Source of the DNA: Odobenus rosmarus divergens
Lineage: Eukaryota > Chordata > Mammalia > Carnivora > Odobenidae
DNA: 64,000 nucleotides
Reading direction: 5' to 3'
Assembly (NCBI RefSeq): GCF_000321225.1
Contig: NW_004451675.1
Span: 240,962-304,961 of the forward strand
The notes under the pieces were generated by a model, which saw only the letters and a list, made by a program, of their open reading frames with translations, had not been told where the DNA came from and did not search any database. Below are positions 1-13,190 of this stretch, piece after piece. How positions within the stretch are numbered: the first letter of the stretch is position 1; each line of letters starts with the position of its first letter. Position numbers and translations under genes: made by a program.

Positions 1-159
1 TGTTCAGAATGGTTTGATCCCTATTCAGCTGAATTCCTGAGACCAGACGAAATCCAGGTCTCCTACTCCTCCGCCATCTTGCTCCGCCTCCCTCCTAATG
101 GCTTTTTTAAATGCCCACCACCTTCACACAACAACTGACTAAAATGTATCTATTCTTTT

Positions 160-345
160 AGGCCTTGCCCTCCTGCATGCATAATTTATAGAACAACAGG
201 TTTTTTTTCTTATGCATCTACTGTTAGATATTTAGATTGTTTACATGTACTTAGGTTGTATTCATGAGCATTACATTTTTTTTCTTTTTATAATTTCCTT
301 GGGACCCATTTCTACCAGTGGAAATACTGGGTCAAAAGCAGGGAT
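160..345 (-). mobile_element. Old L1 3'-end fragment
   Basis: 'accagtggaaatactgggtca' style text with preceding 'catgagcattacattttttt' is the antisense of an old L1 3' end. Highly diverged, family not assigned. Confidence 0.4.
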
Positions 346-2159
346 TGTGGGTGGGAGCATGTGATAGGCAGATCTTTAGGAAAGGTAGACACATTTGAGG
401 AATTGGAGGGAGGCAGGTGGCTATATAGACAGCCAAAATCATATGTTATGTGTTAAGAAATTATGAAAGGCCCCTGCTTGAAAGTATCTTGCTATGCATG
501 ATCTGTCACAGTGTCTGATACCCTGCCATATGTGGAACTGTTTTGGAAGACTTTACTTTCTGGGACACATTCAGCCATTATCAGGAAATACTATCGGGAA
601 TTAGGTTGTCAGTATATCCATTGGCAGGACTCTGGAGGCATGAAACACCAATCTCATAAATTCTGAAAGGCATAGGGGATTTGGAACAGGTTCTGTTATC
701 TTTTATCTAGAATAGGAAGGCTTAGATAAAGCATCAAAGTGGCAAGCTCTGAGGAGCCAAGGGTCAAATGAAGGCATTGAGCATTTGGTAGGATGAAAGA
801 ACAGAAGGGGAAGAGAGAAGCAGAGCAAGGGCTGTGGAGAGAGATAAATATGTTTCACTTAACAGGACTTGGAATTGTGCTAGGTTCGTGGGTACAACAG
901 AAACAGTGAGATCACTTTATGCTAGGGAGAGATGATTGAGTTCTGAGCAGCCAATAGCTGACTTTAGATAGAACTGTAGGGGTGATGGCCTGAGGGGATA
1001 TCCAGGTCCAAATTAGCTTCTGTAGACATTAGAAAACCATGAGGATTTCGGACATCGGAAAACCAGCAGGGCAGGAGAACTTAAGGCAGCATAGCAGACT
1101 TAGTACATACAAATCAGTTCACACCAGCCATCACACAGGATTACAACCACTACTGTACCATGGAGGCCAGCTGTCATTACCTTTTGTGATGGGAAAATCT
1201 TTAGAAAAGGTAGGTGCCTTTAAGGAATTGGAAGGAGGCAGTTGTCTATAGTCACCTATCAGCTGACTTCACTGACGTGGTGCGGGGGTTGTGGCTTTCA
1301 GATACTTTAGTTTTCTTTTTTGGTGGAGACTGCAAAATCTATCGCAGAACTGTAAATTCTATACAGAAAAAAAAAAAAAAAACAGGCTCCCCAGGTTACA
1401 GTAGAACATGGAACCCTCTGTGTTTGAGGATAGAGAGGCTCTGTAAGAATCAAACTGCATTTTCCAGCTCTATCCCCCAGGGTTGTTTTTTGTCTTTTTG
1501 TCCCCCTTGGGACTCAGTTTCTCTTACTTTGGTTCCTCTCGTGCTACCACCCACTGTTCTTGGCCTCTTCACCCTGAATATAAGTATAGACCACATTCTT
1601 TGGGTTCCCACAAAACAAAAAAGATGAGCTCTTATTCATCAAAATGCATATTAGTAAATACTGAGGGAAAACAAACTGGATACCCGTATAGAAAATAAAG
1701 GTAGGAATCTGTTCCTTGGAATCCCAGATAAAACAATAAAGCACATTCTTTGGGCATTAGATGTCTTCCCATAAGGTGGCTCTCCTTTGGCCATGTCACC
1801 TTGGCCCAGTCTTTACTTGGTAACATTCTTCCTTGTCTGTTAACCCATCCACTATGCTCCTAGGGTGTCCTAGGGAAATGCCAAAAACTTAAACACATAT
1901 CCAGCAAAAGGAAGGTCACTTTCTAATAGCAAGCCCTTATACAATGCTGTGAGCATTTGACACCTATGTTGCTAGGAACACTGGTGAGTGACCTGACCCC
2001 TCTTTGGAGCAGAATGTGGTTGATATATTGCTTCAAGGAGACCCTCACTGTTCTAGGAAATATAATCCAGAGTTTGCTGACTCACATCAGGGAATATGTA
2101 CAGACAATGGGTCCTGCAGATAAACCTTCCTCTGATTAGCTTCAGAGATTTTAAAACAG

Positions 2160-2290
2160 CTAAGATGTCGTAGAGTAGACCTTAGGAAATTCATTTGATC
2201 TCTCTAAGCTCAATTTCTTCATCTATAAAATGGAGATAACACAGTTGACTGAAAAGCCAAAGGAATTGATGCTTATAAAATCACTGTATA
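2160..2290 (+). mobile_element. MIR SINE relic
   Basis: 'tctctaagctcaatttcttcatctataaaatggagataa' over about 2201-2240 matches the MIR core (CTCAGTTTCCTCATCTGTAA). Confidence 0.6.
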
Positions 2291-5266
2291 AATTGCAAAG
2301 TGTCATATGATTATGGGTTTCTATTTTCTAGGGGATCTCCTTACCATTGTTCAGGACAATCATGGCTATTGTTAAATAAATACTTGCCTCTGACCACCCT
2401 GGAACGTTTTGTAAGGAGAGTTGCCTATAGAGGAAACAGCTTTACTGGCAAATCACTTCATGGCTTGCACATTTTCTTTGTCTTTTTTGTTCTTTTTGTT
2501 CTTTTTGGCTTGCATGTTTTTTATGCACATAGATCATTAATACATAAAGCGTATCTCCTCCAATCTGCAGTCACATCACAATGATTACCTCTGAATCAGA
2601 GCTTCTCAAAGTGAAAGTGCCCCCCCAATAGTCCATTACAAATATAACGTACAAATTGATATACAATATGTCCAACCACTTTTGCATGATACAGGGATAG
2701 GCAGATATATAATTTTATTTATGGAGATACTATCTCCCAGCAAGTGAGCAGTGGCCAGAAGATGGCCAAGAAAGGCCATGAAGAGTGCCTTCCCAACAGG
2801 GCTCAGCTTTCAGCTTTTGTTGCAAGGTTACTAAAATCCTGTGCAGATAAGTTGCAAGGTTTATAGAAAAACCAAAACTTGCTCCAAGAGCAAGCCCTTG
2901 TTTCTTTGCCTAATGTTTTTAATTCCCAGCAGACATGACTTTGATCTGGCATTTGGCAATAGGGCAGTGTCCTAAGCTGCACACAAATTGGGGAAGAGAA
3001 GTGATATTATTGGAATGAATTTATTTGTTGTAAGTTATAAATACATGGGCTTTTTCAATTCCATCACCCTCAAAATTGTATCCATTTTCCCCAGTGGAGC
3101 AGTTTCTCTGCCTTTAATATGCTTGCTTTGCGCTGGGCATTCTTGCCTGGCTAACACATGAATCTTGCGAAACTGATTCCAAGGTCCTTTTCTTTGTTTT
3201 GTTTTGTTTTGTTTTTTCCTCTTGATGCCCAAACTGCTAGGGTCAGTAATGGCTGTGGTGGGCTGACAATGAGGTGGCAGTAAGCTGAGCTTTGTCCTCT
3301 GGCCTCCCTTGACCCATTCCATCCATCATCCAGAGGGCTCTAAGCCAGCATTCCACAGAGAGCCTCACCAAACTCACTGAGACTGAAGGGGAATCATGTT
3401 TTCAGTCATTACAGAGAAAAGGAATGAGACATAAAGTTTGTAAAATTATGGTGCTCTCTTTGTTGATTCTTTTCATTCCAGAAAAATATTACTCTTCTTT
3501 AGGAAACTATCAAAACCTTATGAGCTTCCAGGACCTGGACTGCTTCCTTAAGAAGCACAATATAGGGAAGTCTCTTGGCCAACAAAATATGAAAAAAATC
3601 AATCATTTATTCATTTATGCATTCAACTAATGTATATGGAGATTTTTCTATTCATTCCAGTCTGGAATGACAAAAAAGAGTAAGTTTTCTCCTTGTCTCC
3701 CTCCCAATCTAATGAGGAAGATATCTATTATTTCATTTTATAATGATCTATCATATTTCATATGCTGCTGGATATTTATATTTATTTCACATACCACAAT
3801 ATTTACCCTTTGTAAGTGTGCCACTCCATGGTTTTTAGTATGTTCAAGAAGTCATGCAAGCATCACTACTATCTAATTCTAGAGAATTTTCATCATCTCG
3901 AAAAGATACTCTGTACCCGTTAGCACGTACTCCCAATTTCTTCTCTTCTCAGACTCAGGTAACCACTAAAATACTTTCTGTCTCTGTGGATTTATCAATT
4001 CTGGACATTTTATATAAAAGGAACAACACAATATGTGGACTTTTTATCTGGATCCTTTCATTTAGCATGGTGTTTTCAAGGTTAATCCATGTTTTAGTAT
4101 GTATCAGTACTTCATTCAATTTTCTGGCTAAGTAATAATTTCTGGGTTGTATGGTAACTCCATGTTTAACTGACAAAGTGGTTTTTTTTTATAGATACTG
4201 CACCGTTGTACATTCTGATCAGCAGTGTATGAGGCCTCAAATTTCTCCACATACATGCTAGTACCATATTATCTGTTACTTTATTATTAATTATTGTTAT
4301 TATTCCCATCCTAGTTGGTATGAAATGGTATTTCATTGGGGTTTTAATTAGCATTTTGCTAATGGCTTATGATGTACATTTTTTCAAGTGGTTGTTAGGT
4401 GTCTGTATATCTTCTATAGATAAATGACTATTCATATTATCTGTCCATGTTTTAATTGTATTATTCCTTTTTTATTTGTATGAGGTGGGGTCCAACCTCA
4501 TTCTTTCCCATGTAGATATCTTGCTGTCCTAGCACCATTTGTTGAAAAGAGTATCTTTCTCCATAGAGTTGTCTTATTATCCTTGTTGAAAAACTATTAA
4601 TCATAAATGTATGAACTTATATCTGGACTCTTAGTTATATTCTACTGAACCATATGTCTCTCCTTAGGCAACTACCATAGTATTTTGATTACTGTAGCTT
4701 TGTAGTAAGGTTTGAAATTGGGAAGTGTGAGTCTTCTACATGTCTTTCATTTTCAAGATAGTTTTGGCTATTCTAGGACCCTTGCATTTCCATATACATT
4801 TTTGGATCACTTTGTCAATTTCAGGAAAAGCGCTAGCTGGGTTTTTTTATACATATTATATTGAATCTGTAGATCCATATGGGTAGCATTGTCATGTTAA
4901 TAATATTAAGTCTTTAAGTTCATCAACACAAGATGGCTTTCTATTTACTTAATTGTTCTTTAATTTATTTCAGCTATGTTTTATAGTTTTCAGTGTCTAA
5001 GTGTTACAGTTATTTTGTCAAACTTACCCCTAATTATTTTATTCTTTTCGATGCTTTTGTAGATGTTTTTTTTTTTCTTAATTTCATTTTGGATTATTCA
5101 TTGCTACTCTTGTAGAAATACAATTAATATTTGTATAGTGATCTATTATACTGCATCTTTACTGAATTCATTTATAAGCTCTAATATTTATTTTGTGTAT
5201 TTTTTAGAATTTTCGTCATATAAGATAATATCATCTGTCAAAAGAAATAGTTTAACATCTTCCTTT

Positions 5267-5482
5267 TCAATCTGTAAGCCTTTTATTTCTTTTTTTTTGT
5301 CTAATTGCCCCAACTAAAACATCTACTACCATGTTGAATAGTAGTGGTGAGAGCAGACATTGTTGCTGATCTTGGGGAGGAACCGAGGAAGCTTCTAGTC
5401 TTTCACCACCAGCTGTGGGTTTTTCATAGATACCTATTATCAGGTTGAGGAAGTTTCTATGTAGTCCTAGTATTTTTATCAT
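5267..5482 (-). pseudogene. Degenerate L1 ORF2 reverse-transcriptase fragment
   Basis: 71 residues open on the - strand include GIYEKPTAGGERLEA and CLLSPLLFNMVVDVLVGAIR, the L1 reverse-transcriptase segment following the catalytic region. A short remnant of the antisense L1, with no function expected. Confidence 0.7.
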
Positions 5483-6312
5483 GAAAACTTGTTGGACTTT
5501 GTCAAATGCTTTTCCTGTGTCTATTCAGATCGCCATGTGGTTGTGTATTTTATTCATTAAACTATAATATTACACTGATTGGTTTTTGTTTATTGAAACA
5601 ACCTTACATTCCTAGGATAAATCTCACTTGATTATGGGGTATAATCCTTTTTATACATTGCTGGATTTGGTTTGCAAGTATTTTGTTCAGATTTTACCTT
5701 TATATTCATAAGAGATAGTGGTCTTTAGTTTTCTTTTTGCACTGTCTTATTCTTGTTTTGTTATCAGGGTAATAATAATATTTTCATAAAAGGAATTGGA
5801 AAGTGCTCCCTTATCTTTTTCTTTTTTGAAAGTGTTTGTAAATAATAAGTATTAGTTCTTTAAACACTTGGTAAAATTCCCTGGTGGAGCCATGTGTTCC
5901 TGGGCTTTTCTTTGTGGGAAATAATAATAATTGTTATTATTATTAGTTATTATCATTACTAATTCAATATCTTGTTATAGGTCTATTCAGATTTTCTTTT
6001 TACTTCTGAGTCAGTTTTGGTGGTTACATCTTTCCAGTAATTTCTTCATTTCATCAGTGTTGGCATATAATTGTTTGTAATATTCCCTAGTAATCTTTAT
6101 TTCAGTAAGATTTATTTCAGGTAAGATGATTCAAGAAATTCTTTATTTCAGTAGTATTGTCTTTCATTCCTGATTTTCATAATTTGAGCCCTCTTTCTTT
6201 TTTATATTGGTTAGTTTATTAAAGGGTTTATCCATTTTTTTATCTTTCCAAAGGACCAAGATTTGGTTTTGTTCATTTTCTTTTTTGTTTTATATTCTCT
6301 ACTTCATTTATT

Positions 6313-6427
6313 TCTTTTTTTAATTTATTTCTTTTTTCAGTAATCTCTACACCCAATGTGGGGCTCAAACTCATGACCCCAAGTTCAAGGGTAACATGCT
6401 CCTCCAGCTGAGCCAGCCAGGCACCCC
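6313..6427 (-). mobile_element. CAN-SINE, short antisense copy
   Basis: Ends 'gagccagccaggcacccc'; flanked by target-site duplication 'tacttcatttatt' at 6300-6312 and 6428-6440. Confidence 0.8.
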
Positions 6428-6455
6428 TACTTCATTTATTCCTATTCTAATCTTT

Positions 6456-6645
6456 TTAAAGAAAAAAGATTTTATTTATTTATTTGAGAGAGAAAGAGAG
6501 AGATCACAAGTGGGAGGAAGAGCAGAGGGAGAAACAGGCTCCTGCGGATCAGGGAGCCCAACACAGGGCTGGATCCCAGGACCCTGGGATTATGACCTGA
6601 ACTGAAGGCAAACGCTTAACCGACTGAGCCACCCAGGCGCCCCTT
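6456..6645 (-). mobile_element. CAN-SINE, antisense
   Basis: Runs from 'aagattttatttatttattt' to 'gagccacccaggcgcccc'; target-site duplication 'ctattctaatcttt' at 6442-6455 and 6646-6659. Confidence 0.9.
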
Positions 6646-7504
6646 CTATTCTAATCTTTATCACTTTTTCCTCCTGCTTTCTTTTAGTTAGTTCTCCCTT
6701 TTCTAGTTTTCTCTTTTGGGATGTTAGTAGGGAGAACTACATCTTTTTAATGTAGGCATTTATAACTATAAATTTCCCTCTAAGCATTGCTTTCATTGAA
6801 TTTCATAAATTTTGGCATGTTGTCTTTTCATTTCAATTCATTTTATATTTTCTTACTTTCCTTATGTTTTCTTCTTTGACTCAGTATACTGCATTGTTTA
6901 ATTTTCATATATTTGTGAATTTCTGAAGCTCTCTTGTTACAGGTTTATAATTTTATTTTATTTTGATCGGAGAACATTCTTGGTATGACTTCAATCAATC
7001 TAAATTTATTGAGACTCATGTTATGGCCTTGAATGTGTTCTTTCCTGGAGGATGTTTCGTGTGCACTTGAGAAGAATATGTATTGTGGTGTTTCAGGGTA
7101 GAGTGTTGTGTAGATGCCTGTTAGGTCTAATTTGTTTATAGTGTTCGTGACTTCCCTTTCCTTATCTTCTTACTTGTTCTATGCTTTATTGAAAGTGTGG
7201 TATTTAAGCCTCCAGCTTTTATTGTTGAATCATCTATTTTTCCATTCAATTCTGCCAGTTTTTACTTTATGTTTGGGGGGGTGCTCTGTTATTAGATGCA
7301 TATGTTTACAACTATATGTCTTCCTAGTGGATTCAACATGTTACCATTATAACATGTCCACCTTTGTCTCTAGTCACATATTTTGTCTTAATGTTTATTT
7401 CATCTGATATTAGTATAGCCAATCCAACTCTCCTTTGGTTACTGTTTGCATGGAATATATTTTTCAGTCCCTTTGCTTTCAATCTATTTTTGTCTCTGAA
7501 TTTA

Positions 7505-7693
7505 TTTTTTTAAAGATTTTATTTATTTGAGAGAGAGAGCGCACGAGTGGGGGGGAAGAGCAGAGGGAGAGAGACAAGCAGACTCCATGCTGAGCATGGA
7601 GCCCCATATGGGGCTCGATCCCATGACCCAGAGATCAAGACCTGAGCCAAAATCAAGAGTTGGACGCTCAACCAACTGAGCCACCCAGGCGCC
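7505..7693 (-). mobile_element. CAN-SINE, antisense
   Basis: Runs from 'aaagattttatttatttgag' to 'gagccacccaggcgcc'; flanked by copies of 'tgtctctgaattta' with the same host L1 text on both sides. Confidence 0.9.
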
Positions 7694-7827
7694 TCTATTT
7701 CTGTCTCTGAATTTAAAGTGCCTCCTATAAACAGCATAGTTGCATCTTGTTTTTTCAATCCATTCTGCAAATCTGTTTTTTAATGGCAGTGTTTACTCCA
7801 ACTACATTTAACATAATTAACTTATTT

Positions 7828-7960
7828 TTTTATTATGTTCAGTTAGCCACCATATAGTACATCATTAGTTTTTGATGTAGTGCTGAACTATAACACCTAG
7901 TGCTCATCACAGCACATGCCTTATTATAAGGTAGAATTTACACCTACCAAACCTCATGGT
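7828..7960 (-). mobile_element. Carnivore L1 3'-end fragment, antisense
   Basis: 'catcattagtttttgatgta' and 'cctagtgctcatcacagcac' are the reverse complement of the 3' end seen in the copy at 23450-23590. Confidence 0.65.
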
Positions 7961-8089
7961 TTGTTGTTGCTGGTGTTGTTGTTTCTGTTATTTGCTTGTT
8001 TAGTGACTCTTTGGAACTAATTCTAGATGCCTGAGAATATACTGAAGCTTTTCAAAGCCTCCTGTGAACATTTCATTTCCCCACTTTTT

Positions 8090-8530
8090 AAAAAAGATTT
8101 TATTTATTTATTTATTTATTTATTGGAGTGTGGAGCCTAATATGGGGCTTGAACTCATGACCCTGAGATCAAGAGTCGGATGCTTAACTGACTGAGACAC
8201 CTAGAAGCCCCTTAAGATTTTATTCTTTTTTTTTTTTTTAAAGATTTTATTTATTTGACAGAGAGAGACACAGCGAGAGAGGGAACACAAGCAGGGGGAG
8301 CCGGAGAGGGAGAAGCAGGCTTCCCGCGGAGCGGGGAGCCCGATGTGGGGCTCGATCCCAGGACCCTGGGATCACGACCCGAGCTGAAGGCAGACGTTTA
8401 ACGACTGAGCCACCCAGGCGCCCCTTAAGATTTTATTCTTAAGTAATCTCTGCACCCAACATGGGGCTTGAACCCACAACCCTGAGGTCAAGAGTTGCAT
8501 GCTCCACCAACTGAGCCAGCCAGGAGCCCC
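8090..8530 (-). mobile_element. Cluster of three CAN-SINEs, one nested
   Basis: An old copy (8090-8211) abuts another (8212-8530) that is split by a younger full copy (about 8228-8424). The younger one is flanked by 'cttaagattttattctt', and the cluster lies between copies of 'tcatttccccactttt'. All are antisense. Confidence 0.85.
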
Positions 8531-9289
8531 ATCATTTCCCCACTTTTTTCAAGCATTTCAGTTAGCTCACTGATTGCCACACTTGCTATCTACCAACTTA
8601 GCCAGACGGATAGTCAGCATTTGTCTCTGATTATTTTCTAGAAACTCCCCCAGGGAAAAAGCTGTTTATACTGAGCAGGCTATAAGTCAGGTTAAATAAA
8701 CACAATCTTGAGAGTAGTGTTTCACAATCCCCAGACAGGTCAAATAAAGGCAGTTCTCTAAGAAAGAGTATTTGAAGGAGTCCCAATGCCATTTTGTCTC
8801 CGCCTTTGGTTACCAGGCTCGTTTTTACCATGACTGGTTTTCACCATCACTGCAGGCTATTTTTCATGGTTACTATGCTACTGAGGAAGGAGTGACAGGG
8901 AATAGGGTAAATTTAAATACTGCAAAGTTTTGAATAAATTCTCCCTAGCTACATGTGTTTGGTTAATTTCTAGAGTTCTTAAAATATTGATTCTGACCCC
9001 CCCCCTTTTTTTTTTGCCAGTTTTCTAATTTCCTTTATGGAGTAGAGAATTTTAGGAGTTCCTCCCTCTTCATTTTCTCTGACATTACTCCAGTCTAAGA
9101 TGTTTTGATTGAGTATTTCCCAACCTTTAAAAAAGTGAACATCTAAAGTGTCCAGGAAAATGACCCTGAAAGTTAATTGAATTTTCAGGATCCTTCAGCT
9201 ATTCCTAGGGTCACTCACCCCAATGTTGTTTTTTGTTTGTTTGTTTGTTTGACAAGCAAGAAGAAAAATGTTGTTTTTCACATGTGATT

Positions 9290-9925
9290 CATACAAAAAT
9301 GTAGGCCAGGCCGTGTTTCCCCCTCTACTCCAAGTCCTCCAGTCTCTCTCCATCTCACTCAGAATAAAAGTCCTTGACCTAAAAGTTATTGGCCTTTAAG
9401 ATCACAAATGATCTGTATTGCTGTTACCTCTCAGACCTCATATACTACCACTTTTCCTCCTGCTATATAGTTGCACTGGCTTCTTTGCCAGTCCCCAAAA
9501 ATGATAGGCATTCTCCCACATTGGGGCCTTTACATCAATTATTCCCTCTGCCTTGAATGCTCTTCCCTAAGATACGCGTGGCTTACTCCCTCCCTTGCTT
9601 CAAGTTTTTTCCTAAATGTCATCCCAGTGAAGCCTGCTTCCACCACTCAATTTAAAATCAGTCTGTCCCAGCACTCTCCTCCCCTTTACCATGCTTTTTG
9701 TCCATAGCAATTGTTGCTTTCTAACATACTACTTAATTTTTTAGTTAATCGAGTCTAATGTTTATTGTCAGCTTCCTTCCCTCCTGCGCCTCCTCACACA
9801 CATTAAAATGAATATTAGTCAAGGTAATGATTTTTTTATTATTTGTTTACTTACATATTCTAAGCATCCAGAACACTGCCTGGCATAGAGTAGATATTTA
9901 ATAAATATGTATTGAATTAATTAAT
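9290..9925 (+). mobile_element. L2 LINE 3' end
   Basis: 'ctctgccttgaatgctcttc', 'cctaaatgtcatcccagtga' and the terminal 'ggcatagagtagatatttaa' follow the L2 3' consensus in order. Confidence 0.75.
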
Positions 9926-10299
9926 TTTGTAATTCTGCCCACATTTTTCTTAATATTTTATCTGTTTTATGGAATAGAAACCAGTGCCTAGTATAGATTC
10001 TGGCACTTAATAGGTGTTTAATAATTTTTCATTGAATGACATAATGAATGTTATGCCCCATTTCCAACCCTTCGTTTATCCAGTATTGTCAGGTAAATGG
10101 AATGTTCCACCTAAATGAACTTTTCCAGATAACTGATCTCCAGAAAGTCTAGGTTTTAATATTTTTATATATTTTAATGGAATAGGTAAAATGGTTTGCA
10201 TGCCTTCCAAAACATAGCAGAGTGACTATAATTAACTTGTTTTGTTGCTATTTGGAAAACTATGGAGAAAAGAATGGGAGTAAGGGTCAAAATACTTGA

Positions 10300-10480
10300 T
10301 TGTGGCACTGATTTCATCTCTTAACTGCATGAGCTTGGACGATTCTGTTAACCATTCTGAACCTCAGTTTTATCATTTGTAAAAATGATAATAATTGCCC
10401 TGAATAGCTCATGTATTGTTGTGAGGTTCAGAGAAGACAGTGGATGGGAACACTATCTGTAAGTTGTAAAGCTACCTACA
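10300..10480 (+). mobile_element. MIR SINE relic
   Basis: 'aacctcagttttatcatttg' followed by 'tattgttgtgaggttcagag' is the MIR core and 3' half. Confidence 0.6.
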
Positions 10481-11566
10481 AATGCAAGGTGGAGGCTATA
10501 TAAATGTTTATGATTTGGGAAGATGCTGGATATATATGAACTGATCCTTACTGGTGGATGTTTAGGGAACAAAGAAGGGGTACACTCACTATGAGAATGA
10601 CTAAGCCTGAATAACATCGGGGTTGCCTATCATTAGTTGAAGATAATTTTACATTCCTGATGTTCCAGAGTGGGCCTCTTTCAAAACTGGAATTTTGCAA
10701 GTCTCCTTGTCCTGGATTACTAATAATTATTGATGTTTTACATGTTTTAGAGCCAAGGATGACTCTTGTGTTTTTAGGAAAATTTCTTGTGCCCTTAGTG
10801 CTGAAAATGTACTCCAAAGTGCATAGACACTCAAATACCTAGAGGCCCTTGGGACAGTGAAGAAAGAACAGATGAAGTTAGACCTGTTTGTCAGCTGATG
10901 TTCCTCCAGTTGGCCTGGGTGGGTTTTTTTTTTTTTCTTTTTGGTTTTGTTTTGTTTTTCATTAAGGAAAGCCTAGCAACATGTACTCTTTGAGTTCTCC
11001 TGAGTTTCCTAGTCACAAATGGAAAGGAGTAATTTATTCATTTTTTGGGTTCTACGTTATAGAGGAATTTTAAGATTAATGATAGACTTCTCATTTTGTC
11101 AGTAACCGTTATTTTTGTTCATAATTCAGTTGTTTTTTTCACATTTTTGGTGAGAATTCTTTTGGGAAATTCAAATGTATAACAGGAAAATACATTATCT
11201 TTATGGTAAATGGAGGGTATATACGGATGGACCTTTCTCAATGGATGCAGTTTCCCTGCCTCATTCTCTGATGGTTGGAAGGTAAAGCCTAGGCGTGCTT
11301 TGACTAAGCAGTCAGCGTGCCAGCCGTTCATTCTACCACCCCACTAACCTCCAGATGTCATTTTCCTAGCCATGTCTATTGGTCAGTTACAGTAACTGAT
11401 CTTTCAGATAGTAATCACGAAAAGGCAGGCCAAAGCAGAGGTTGGGGGAAGGAACAGTCATGTTTGTCTGTCTTAAGGTAGCTGTAAAAAGAAAAACCGT
11501 TGTTTTTGGTACAAAGGGAGAGAAAAATGGGTGGAATCAATGTGTTTGTGATATTTTAGAGTTTTG

Positions 11567-11765
11567 TGGGTTTTTTTGAAGATTTTATTTATTTTTTGAC
11601 AGAGAGAGACACAGCGAGAGAGGGAACACAAGCAGGGGGAGTGGGAGAGGGAGAAGCAGGCTTCCCGCGGAGCAGGGAGCCAGACGCAGGGCTGGATCCC
11701 AGGACCCTGGGGTCATGACCTGAGCCGAGGGCAGACGCTTAACGACTGAGCCACCCAGGCGCCCC
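11567..11765 (-). mobile_element. CAN-SINE, young, antisense
   Basis: Complete copy to 'gagccacccaggcgcccc', with 'cagcgagagagggaacacaa' in the body; flanks share 'attttagagttttt/g'. Confidence 0.9.
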
Positions 11766-11899
11766 ATTATTTTAGAGTTTTTGATGACCAACAAATCATC
11801 AGTTTTACAGCCTGTTAAATTCATCAGTCTTGGCTCTTTCCAACCTCTGTGCCTTTTCAAATGTATCCTTTCCTCTGCCTGAAATGCTCTACATTGCCA

Positions 11900-12030
11900 T
11901 TTTACAGTAAAGCTAAATTGAGGTCCAGAGAAGTCAAGTGACTTGCCCCAAGTTGCAGCTAGTAAGAGGCAGAGCAAGGACTTGAATGCAATCTGTGCAA
12001 CTACAATGCCCCATTTTTTCCCCTACTGTA
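11900..12030 (-). mobile_element. MIR SINE relic, antisense
   Basis: 'aagtgacttgccccaagttg' and 'cagctagtaagaggcagagc' match the antisense MIR core. Confidence 0.65.
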
Positions 12031-12410
12031 CTACACTGGCTCCTTTCTTTAGGGTTTCCACTAATTCCTCTGAGTGCCCCACCTCAAACCTTCAGTACCT
12101 TTGTGGGGCTTTCTTAGAGTCAGAAAGAAATTTTGGCTCTTAGTGCTATGAGTCCATCACAGTGTGACTCTCCTAAGGGGGAAGTCACTCAAAACAGTCC
12201 TTGGGAGAGACTTGGAGAAGGTGGCTATGAAATAATTGGGATGCAGGCTCACATCTTCCCTCCTCCAATTAATAATGCTTCAGCCCTCACTAGGGATGGC
12301 AGTGACACCACAGGCAACCTTGACCTCAGTGAGGCAGCACTTAGGGGAGGCACTAAAAGCTTCTCCAGATTTTCTTGAAGCTGTCACACAGGGGGCCCAG
12401 GCTTGGGTTT

Positions 12411-12565
12411 TTTTTCTATATACCTTTTCCTTTCCTTTTTCCTTTTTCTTTTTGTTTTCTTTTCCTTTCATCTTTTCTCCTCACCACATCCTTCCTTTCT
12501 CCTTCTCAGCCCCACCCCCCCTCCTCCTTCTTTTCTTTTTCTTCTTTCTCTGTCTCTTTCATCCT
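12411..12565. repeat. Pyrimidine-rich tract
   Basis: About 155 bases almost entirely C and T on the + strand, with few purines; low-complexity sequence that creates several spurious hydrophobic reading frames. Confidence 0.9.
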
Positions 12566-12949
12566 TAATCTTGTCAAGAAGCATGTAAGTGTTTTGGTAA
12601 GGTCTACACTATAATCATCTTGCTATGTAGCTTTTGAACTGTCAGGACATCTAATCAGAACAAACCCCAGAAGGAGAGCGCAGTGCTCACACACAGATGT
12701 GTGTCTGAGCTGTAGATTATTATATTTCAGTTTTCAAATGTGATCTTGGGTGACCCCTTTTTTAAAAACTATATAGGAAGGAAATATAAATAATCTGATT
12801 AAAGCTCTTTATTGTGGAACACTTGATAAATAAATAACATTAAGTACAATCCTTGAGTGCTGCACGATAAAGATTTCAGCAGTAACTTCAGCCTTAATCA
12901 TTTCTTCCTGTGTCCCACATGATTCCATGAGAATGCCCATCATTCAGTC

Positions 12950-13190
12950 AGCTCTTGTGTACCAAGTACCTAAAATTTGCCAGATGCTTCACATATATTA
13001 TTTTGAATTCTCATGGCTCTGCAAAAATGGATATGATCCCCATTTTACAAAGGACGAAGCAGATAAATAGAGGATATGCTATTTACCCAAGATTATGCTA
13101 TTTGTTATAACTACTAAATGACATTCTTGGGATTCATAACCCAGCCCTTCTGACTCTAAGTCCATGATCCTGCCACAACACCATACTTCT
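12950..13190 (-). mobile_element. MIR SINE relic, antisense
   Basis: 'gtgtaccaagtacctaaaat' through 'cccattttacaaaggacgaa' to 'gactctaagtccatgatcct' follows antisense MIR. Confidence 0.6.

Larger units (their letters stand above)
3830..7812 (-). mobile_element. Ancient L1, antisense, ORF2 region, interrupted by SINEs
   Basis: The + strand reads as the reverse complement of L1 from its 3' UTR ('ttttcaaggttaatccatg' near 4073) back through ORF2 ('aacatttaatgtagttggag' complement near 7790). The - strand translation near 5330-5480 gives RT-like SPLLFNMVVDVLVGAIRQKK. Stops and indels are frequent. SINEs at 6313, 6456 and 7505 are inserted in it. Confidence 0.75.

Noticed and set aside
5063..5317. 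Membrane-protein-like frame on the + strand
   Set aside because: It is the antisense of L1 ORF2; A/T-rich antisense gives Phe/Ile-rich text.
12236..12614. Hydrophobic Phe/Leu/Ser-rich frames
   Set aside because: Products of the pyrimidine-rich tract in three frames; no start context or homology.
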